Assembly: GCF_030388665.1 (NCBI RefSeq)
Contig: NZ_CP128846.1
Coordinates: 62,001 to 126,000, forward strand
Origin: Streptomyces flavofungini
GTDB taxonomy: Bacteria; Actinomycetota; Actinomycetes; Streptomycetales; Streptomycetaceae
DNA: 64,000 nucleotides
Direction: 5' to 3'
Part shown: positions 58,795-64,000 of the stretch, in pieces
Layout: each line of letters begins with the position of its first letter
Numbering within the stretch: position 1 is the first letter of the stretch
The notes under the pieces: generated by a model
What the model was told of the DNA's origin: nothing
Seen by the model: only the letters and a program-made list of their open reading frames with translations
Database searches by the model: none
Translations under genes and position numbers: made by a program

Positions 58795-59847
58795 TCAGTA
58801 CACGCTGACGCCGTACGCGGACAGGGCCTCTCGCACCGGCTGGTGGATGGCGGAGCCGTTGGTGCCGGAGCAACCGGAGCTGCCGGAGTGGATGCCGAGG
58901 GCGACCGTGCCCGCGAAGTGGGCGCCGCCGCTGTCGCCGCCCGCGGAGCAGGCGGTGGTGCGGACCATGCCGTACACGGGTCCGTCGCCGTAGTTCACGG
59001 TGACGTTGACGGCGGTCACGGAGCCGCTGGTCACCTTGGTGGTGGAGCCGCTCTTCTTGATGGCCTGGCCCACGACCGCGTCGGCGGCGGAGGAGATCTT
59101 CTGGTAGCTGCCGTTGTAGAGGTTGACGTTGCCGGCGGGCGAGGAGCCGTTGGTGTAGCGGACGATGCCGTAGTCGTTGGTCGGGAAGCTGGTCCCCTCG
59201 CGCACGCCGACGGCCGCGCCGCCGGACGTGGCGGACCAGTTGGCGCTGAGGTTGGTGCAGTGCCCGGCCGTGACGAAGTACTTGGTGGTGCCCTTGGAGA
59301 CGTTGAAGGCCGCCGAGCAGCGTGAGCCGCCGCCGTAGATGGCGTCGCCGCCCGCGACCTCGCGCTCGAAGGTGCCCGGCACACGCTTGACGCGGACGGC
59401 TCCGTCGAGCGAGTCGGCGACGCGCCGCAGCCGGGCCAGGTCACGGGCGGAGACCGAGCGGTCGGCCTCGACGGCTATCTGGTTGGTGCGGGGGTCGACG
59501 CCCCAGGACGTCCCGGTGATCTTGGCGCGGGACTCCAACGTGTCCATGGCGGCGTCTAGTTGGGCCGCGCTGCGCTCGACGCGTTCGGGGATGGCGCCGG
59601 TCGCGCGGACGCGTTCGGCGGCGGCGTCGCTGGTGACGGTGACGACGAGGTTTCCGGTTTCCCGGTCCAGGTAGGTGCCGGCGCTGTCGGCGCCGAGCTG
59701 CCGTTCGACCTGGGCGTTCAGAGCGTTGAGACGGGTCGCGGAGGGCGCCGGTTCGCTCTGGGCGCCGGCGGGGGTGACGCCCAGGGCGAGCGATCCGGTG
59801 ACGAGCAGGGCGGACAGGCCCAGACGCGCACAGGTGGTGCGTCTCAT
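58795..59847 (-). CDS. Streptogrisin-type secreted serine protease (S1 family)
   Basis: 350 residues from the ATG at 59847 with AGGAG upstream. A signal peptide (LGLSALLVTGSLALGVTPAGA) and an Alpha-lytic-type propeptide (residues ~35-165) precede the mature protease. Catalytic His is in YFVTAGHCTNLS, Asp in TSFPTNDYGIVRY and Ser in CSAGGDSGGAHF. Mature end at SAYGVSVY. It converges on the radical SAM gene and shares a palindromic site with it. It could process the peptide product outside the cell. Confidence 0.9.
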   Translation of the reverse strand: MRRTTCARLGLSALLVTGSLALGVTPAGAQSEPAPSATRLNALNAQVERQLGADSAGTYLDRETGNLVVTVTSDAAAERVRATGAIPERVERSAAQLDAAMDTLESRAKITGTSWGVDPRTNQIAVEADRSVSARDLARLRRVADSLDGAVRVKRVPGTFEREVAGGDAIYGGGSRCSAAFNVSKGTTKYFVTAGHCTNLSANWSATSGGAAVGVREGTSFPTNDYGIVRYTNGSSPAGNVNLYNGSYQKISSAADAVVGQAIKKSGSTTKVTSGSVTAVNVTVNYGDGPVYGMVRTTACSAGGDSGGAHFAGTVALGIHSGSSGCSGTNGSAIHQPVREALSAYGVSVY

Positions 59848-59886
59848 GTGGGGGGCTCCTTTGACGGTGACGTGCGTGGCGTGTGA

Positions 59887-59900
59887 CGTACCGCGGTACG
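59887..59900. promoter_or_regulatory. CGTAC-N4-GTACG site 3 (perfect palindrome)
   Basis: CGTACCGCGGTACG, identical to site 2, extended to 16 bp (ACGT ends). It lies 40 bases upstream of the protease start. A direct repeat CGGTACGTC-x-CACACG overlaps it on the minus strand. Confidence 0.65.
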
Positions 59901-60040
59901 TGTGGGACGTACCGAGCAAGGAAAGTGGCATGTCTGCGTCAGTCGCGCAAGGTTCTGGACCGCCACGGTCCAGGATGTGCCGCGGGGCATGCCGCAGGAG
60001 CCCGGGGCGAGAGGCGACCGGGCGGGTGGGCCGGCGCCGA

Positions 60041-60952
60041 CTAGGAGAGCCGCGCGGCCAGGTGATCGGGCGTCAGGCGGGCGTGCTCGCGGGCGACGGC
60101 GACCAGCTCGGCGATGAGGGGGTGCGGGCCGGGCCGGGTGAAGACCGACAGGGCGCGACGCCTGCGCGGGGTCAGGCGCAGCGCGGTGCCGGGGAATTCG
60201 GGAGTGAGGACGTTGGCGGGCACGAGGCCGACGCCGAGTCCGGCGGCGACGAGGCGGGGGACGGCGGCGGTCTGGGTGGAGCGGATCGCGGCGTGCGGGG
60301 TGAATCCGGCGTCGGCGCAGAGGTCTTCGACGGTGGCGGCCAGGGCGTGATTGCGGCCGTACTGGACCCAGGGGCGCTCGGCGAGCTGTTCCAGGCGCAC
60401 GGTCCTGCGTCCGGCGAGGGGGTCGCCGGGCGGGACGATGACGACGAACTCCTCGGACCCCAGGGGGTGGTGGGGGCCGTCCCAGCCGTCGGGGAGCGGG
60501 CCGATGGCCACGTCGGCGGTGGCGTCGCTCATCGCGCGGGCGAAGGAGGCGAGGTCGGCGTACTCGTGCAGGACCACGTCGACGCGCGGGTGCCGCTGGT
60601 GCCAGACGGCGAGGACGCCGGGGACGACACCGAGGGCGACACTGAGGACGGCGGCGAGGTGCAGTTCGCCGTGGACCATGTCGGCGACGGCGCGGGCGGC
60701 GCCGGTGGCGCGCTCGGCGCCGGAGAGGGCGTGGCGGGCGCCGGGAAGGAAGGCGCGGCCCGCCGGAGTGAGGTGGGCGCCGCGCGGGGTGCGTTCGAGG
60801 AGGGGGGTGCCGACGGTGCGTTCCAGGCTCTTGAGCTGCTGGGAGAGGGTGGGCTGGGAGACGTGCAGGAGGGCCGCGGCGTCCGTGATGGAGCCGGTCT
60901 CCACGACGGCCAGGAGGTATTCGAGCTGCCGGAGGGTCGGTGGGGCTGCCAT
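60041..60952 (-). CDS. LysR-family transcriptional regulator
   Basis: 303 residues. Helix-turn-helix at TGSITDAAALLHVSQPTLSQ with the co-factor domain following (LHLAAVLSVALGVVPGVLAV, then GVGLVPANVLTP). Divergent from a small membrane protein. Its AT-rich leader (60960-61000) may hold a LysR box. Targets unknown; it could regulate either neighbour. Confidence 0.88.
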   Translation of the reverse strand: MAAPPTLRQLEYLLAVVETGSITDAAALLHVSQPTLSQQLKSLERTVGTPLLERTPRGAHLTPAGRAFLPGARHALSGAERATGAARAVADMVHGELHLAAVLSVALGVVPGVLAVWHQRHPRVDVVLHEYADLASFARAMSDATADVAIGPLPDGWDGPHHPLGSEEFVVIVPPGDPLAGRRTVRLEQLAERPWVQYGRNHALAATVEDLCADAGFTPHAAIRSTQTAAVPRLVAAGLGVGLVPANVLTPEFPGTALRLTPRRRRALSVFTRPGPHPLIAELVAVAREHARLTPDHLAARLS

Positions 60953-60987
60953 AGGCCCACCCTATGCCTCCCTGTGAAAACACGTCT

Positions 60988-61016
60988 TTGATCTATGTCT
61001 GAGGGCTTCCTAGCAT
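60988..61016 (+). promoter_or_regulatory. Promoter of the small membrane protein
   Basis: TTGATC (60988-60993), 17-base spacer, TAGCAT (61011-61016). Transcription would begin at ~61023, after ATG 61021, supporting a downstream start codon. Confidence 0.5.
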
Positions 61017-61113
61017 CGACATGGCCGACGGCGGAGCGCCGAGCACTCCCCTCCGGCTCGGCGCCGTCCGCCTGTCGCCCTCTCCCCTGCCGTCCTCGAT
61101 GACTCGGAGTCGT

Positions 61114-61455
61114 ATGCCCATGGAAACGCTCGCCCTCGCCCCTGCCGAGGAGTCGGCCCGAGACACGTCCTGGGAGACCCGGGAGCGGACCTCCCAGGAC
61201 GCCTCCCCGGCACCGGCGAAGGGCCCGCTCAACGGCCTCGCCACCCTCGCCCTCGCCTACGGCACCCTCTCCGTCATCGGCGCCCTGATCCCGCCGGTCC
61301 GCACGGTCACCGGCACCATCCCCGTGCCCGCCCTCGTCCTGGGCGTGACCGGGTGGGCCAACGCCCACCGCATGGACGGGGCGGGACGCAAGCAGGCGCT
61401 GGCGGGACTGGCGACCGGGCTGACGGGCCTGGTCCTGACGCTGTGCACGCTCTGA
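61114..61455 (+). CDS. Small membrane protein (DUF4190-like)
   Basis: 113 residues from the ATG at 61114 (CGGAG six bases upstream; ATG 61021 lies before the predicted transcription start). Residues ~40-113 hold two or three hydrophobic segments (NGLATLALAYGTLSVIGALI, VPALVLGVTGWANAHRM, LAGLATGLTGLVLTLC), resembling DUF4190 membrane proteins. The N-terminal ~35 residues are hydrophilic. Function unknown. Confidence 0.7.
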   Translation: MPMETLALAPAEESARDTSWETRERTSQDASPAPAKGPLNGLATLALAYGTLSVIGALIPPVRTVTGTIPVPALVLGVTGWANAHRMDGAGRKQALAGLATGLTGLVLTLCTL

Positions 61456-61564
61456 CGCAGGTGCGCGCTCCGGTCCGGGCGCACGCTCTGATCCAGGTGC
61501 ACGCTCCGACCCGGGCGTGCGCCCCGGCCCAGGTGCCCGCGCCGAACCCGGGCCGGGCGTGGGA

Positions 61565-61960
61565 TCAGCTCGCGGTGGCGACCTTCCACAGGTGGCCGTC
61601 GGGGTCGCTGAAACAGCCGGAGTACCCGCCCCAGTCGGCGGCGGCCGCCTCCTTCAGGACGGTGCCGCCCGCGGCCGCGGCGGCGCTCATGACCTCGTCC
61701 ACCTCTTCCCTGGAGTCGGTGAGGAAGTGGTACGAGGCGCCGCGGAACCCTGACCCGGCGGCGGGGACTCCGGCGTCGGCCGCCACCTCGTCCCAGGCGT
61801 AGAGCGCCAGTTGCGAGGAGCCGTCGCCGAGGTCGCACTTGACGAAACCGGGGAAGTCCTGGGCGATCGCGCACCCCAGGCCTTCGACATAGAACTTCTT
61901 GGCACGCTCCACGTCCTTGACGCCGAGCATGATGGCACTGACCTTCAACGTGGTGTTCAT
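61565..61960 (-). CDS. VOC family protein
   Basis: 131 residues from ATG 61960 (61969 possible). Glyoxalase-like modules at VSAIMLGVKDVERAKKFYVE and GASYHFLTDSREEVDEVM, ending YSGCFSDPDGHLWKVA. Metal-site residues are H and E at the usual positions. Probably a small-molecule binder or isomerase. The upstream DNA has imperfect GC-rich tandem repeats (61482-61550). Confidence 0.82.
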   Translation of the reverse strand: MNTTLKVSAIMLGVKDVERAKKFYVEGLGCAIAQDFPGFVKCDLGDGSSQLALYAWDEVAADAGVPAAGSGFRGASYHFLTDSREEVDEVMSAAAAAGGTVLKEAAAADWGGYSGCFSDPDGHLWKVATAS

Positions 61961-62029
61961 GCCGGCCACACTAAGTGCGGCGGTTCGCGGACCGCTTCTT
62001 TGTTCCTGACCGTTCGGCGCGCCTCCGCC

Positions 62030-62359
62030 TCAGGCGGCCGTGAGCGCGATCTTGCCCTGGATGTGCCCGCGGGCGGCTCGTTCGTGGGCGCCGCGCGCGT
62101 CCGCGAGCGGGTACGTGCTGTCGACGGCGGCGCGCAGCGTGCCCGCGTCGAGCAGCAGCCCGAGATCCGCGAGCGGCGGGCCGCTGGAACGCACCTGGGT
62201 GGCCGAGACGGTGGCGTCCCGCTTCGCGGCCTCTTCGGCGTCGTAGTCACCGGGGAACACCGGGTACACCGCGCCGCCGCGCTTCGGCGTGTCGAGGAGA
62301 CGACCGGCGCCCGGGCCTCCGACGGTGTCGAGCACGAGATCGACGTCGCGGGCGACGTC
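62030..62359 (-). pseudogene. C-terminal fragment of an MDR oxidoreductase
   Basis: The frame (DVARDVDLVLDTVGGPGAG, GPPLADLGLLLDAGTL, RGHIQGKIALTAA) matches the end of zinc-type quinone oxidoreductases. A TAG precedes it and no start is available, and the N-terminal and nucleotide-binding parts are missing. Confidence 0.6.
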
Positions 62360-62549
62360 CTACGGGATCACGGGCAGAGTCAGGAGCGGCCTCCAGCCCG
62401 CGCTCGCGCCCCGCGCCGATCATTCCTTCGATGTCGTCGCGAGCGCGGTGCTGGCCGACGGCACCGCAGCGGGCCGGCGGACCGGCAGCTGACCGAGGGG
62501 CCACCGGCCGTTCGGCGGACCACCGCCCCCTCAGCGCCCTGTCGACTGG

Positions 62550-63968
<1,419 letters not shown>

Positions 63969-64000
63969 TCACAATTCCGGCTGTCCTGTTCGGAGGATCC

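Overview
The window is high-GC chromosomal DNA from an actinomycete, almost certainly a Streptomyces. The grounds are very high GC at third codon positions, frequent GTG starts, many ECF sigma, TetR and LuxR regulators, secreted chitinase, endoglycosidase and streptogrisin-type proteases, a DasR-type operator, and a c-di-AMP (ydaO-type) riboswitch in front of a wall hydrolase. I saw no rRNA, tRNA, CRISPR array, prophage module or replication origin. The many regulators, hydrolases and gene remnants point to an accessory chromosome-arm region. The species cannot be named from the sequence.

Region by region. 1-5.4 kb: an operon with a secreted DUF4397 protein, class F sortase, ECF sigma and anti-sigma (cut by the window edge), then DUF4383. 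Next comes an ECF sigma gene divergent from a MerR regulator with a cobalamin-binding domain, arranged like the light-responsive litS/litR pair. 5.2-20 kb: an IS5 transposase remnant, a VOC protein, an ECF sigma/CU044_5270 pair, TetR, TerC, a flavodoxin-like protein, a secreted RelA/SpoT-fold nucleotide pyrophosphokinase, a cytidine deaminase-ASCH fusion, an IS21 remnant, MarR with an alpha/beta hydrolase, and an alpha/beta hydrolase-TetR operon under a nested palindromic operator. It ends in a broken hydrolase joined to a fragment of an ECF sigma gene. 20-38 kb: small secreted proteins, a Ser/Thr kinase, SDR, a truncated beta-lactamase-like gene, a YbhB protein, a GH18 chitinase under a DasR-like site, a serine hydrolase, an LLM oxidoreductase, the riboswitch-controlled LysM-transglycosylase, an MBL/TetR divergent pair, EndoH and an exported amidohydrolase.

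38-50 kb: a phosphotransferase, a DinB gene between two short direct repeats, two FG-GAP secreted paralogues flanking a PIG-L deacetylase and a stand-alone EF-G domain IV protein, an acyl-CoA dehydrogenase-like gene, a VWA protein, a small secreted protein, and a quinone oxidoreductase next to an AraC regulator. 50-60 kb holds the most unusual locus. A LuxR-type ATPase regulator converges on two translationally coupled ABC exporters. These are preceded by a 10-codon ORF (MMYPPPTVGD) with a near-perfect ribosome binding site and a downstream hairpin. Divergent from it is a radical SAM enzyme without C-terminal cluster cysteines, and beyond that a convergent streptogrisin-type protease. Related CGTAC-N4-GTACG palindromes lie before the tiny ORF, the radical SAM gene and the protease, suggesting one regulon. 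60-64 kb: LysR, a small membrane protein, VOC, an oxidoreductase remnant and 2,2-dialkylglycine decarboxylase.

A second theme is leaderless expression. At least six genes have a -10-like hexamer ending exactly seven bases before the start codon and no Shine-Dalgarno sequence.
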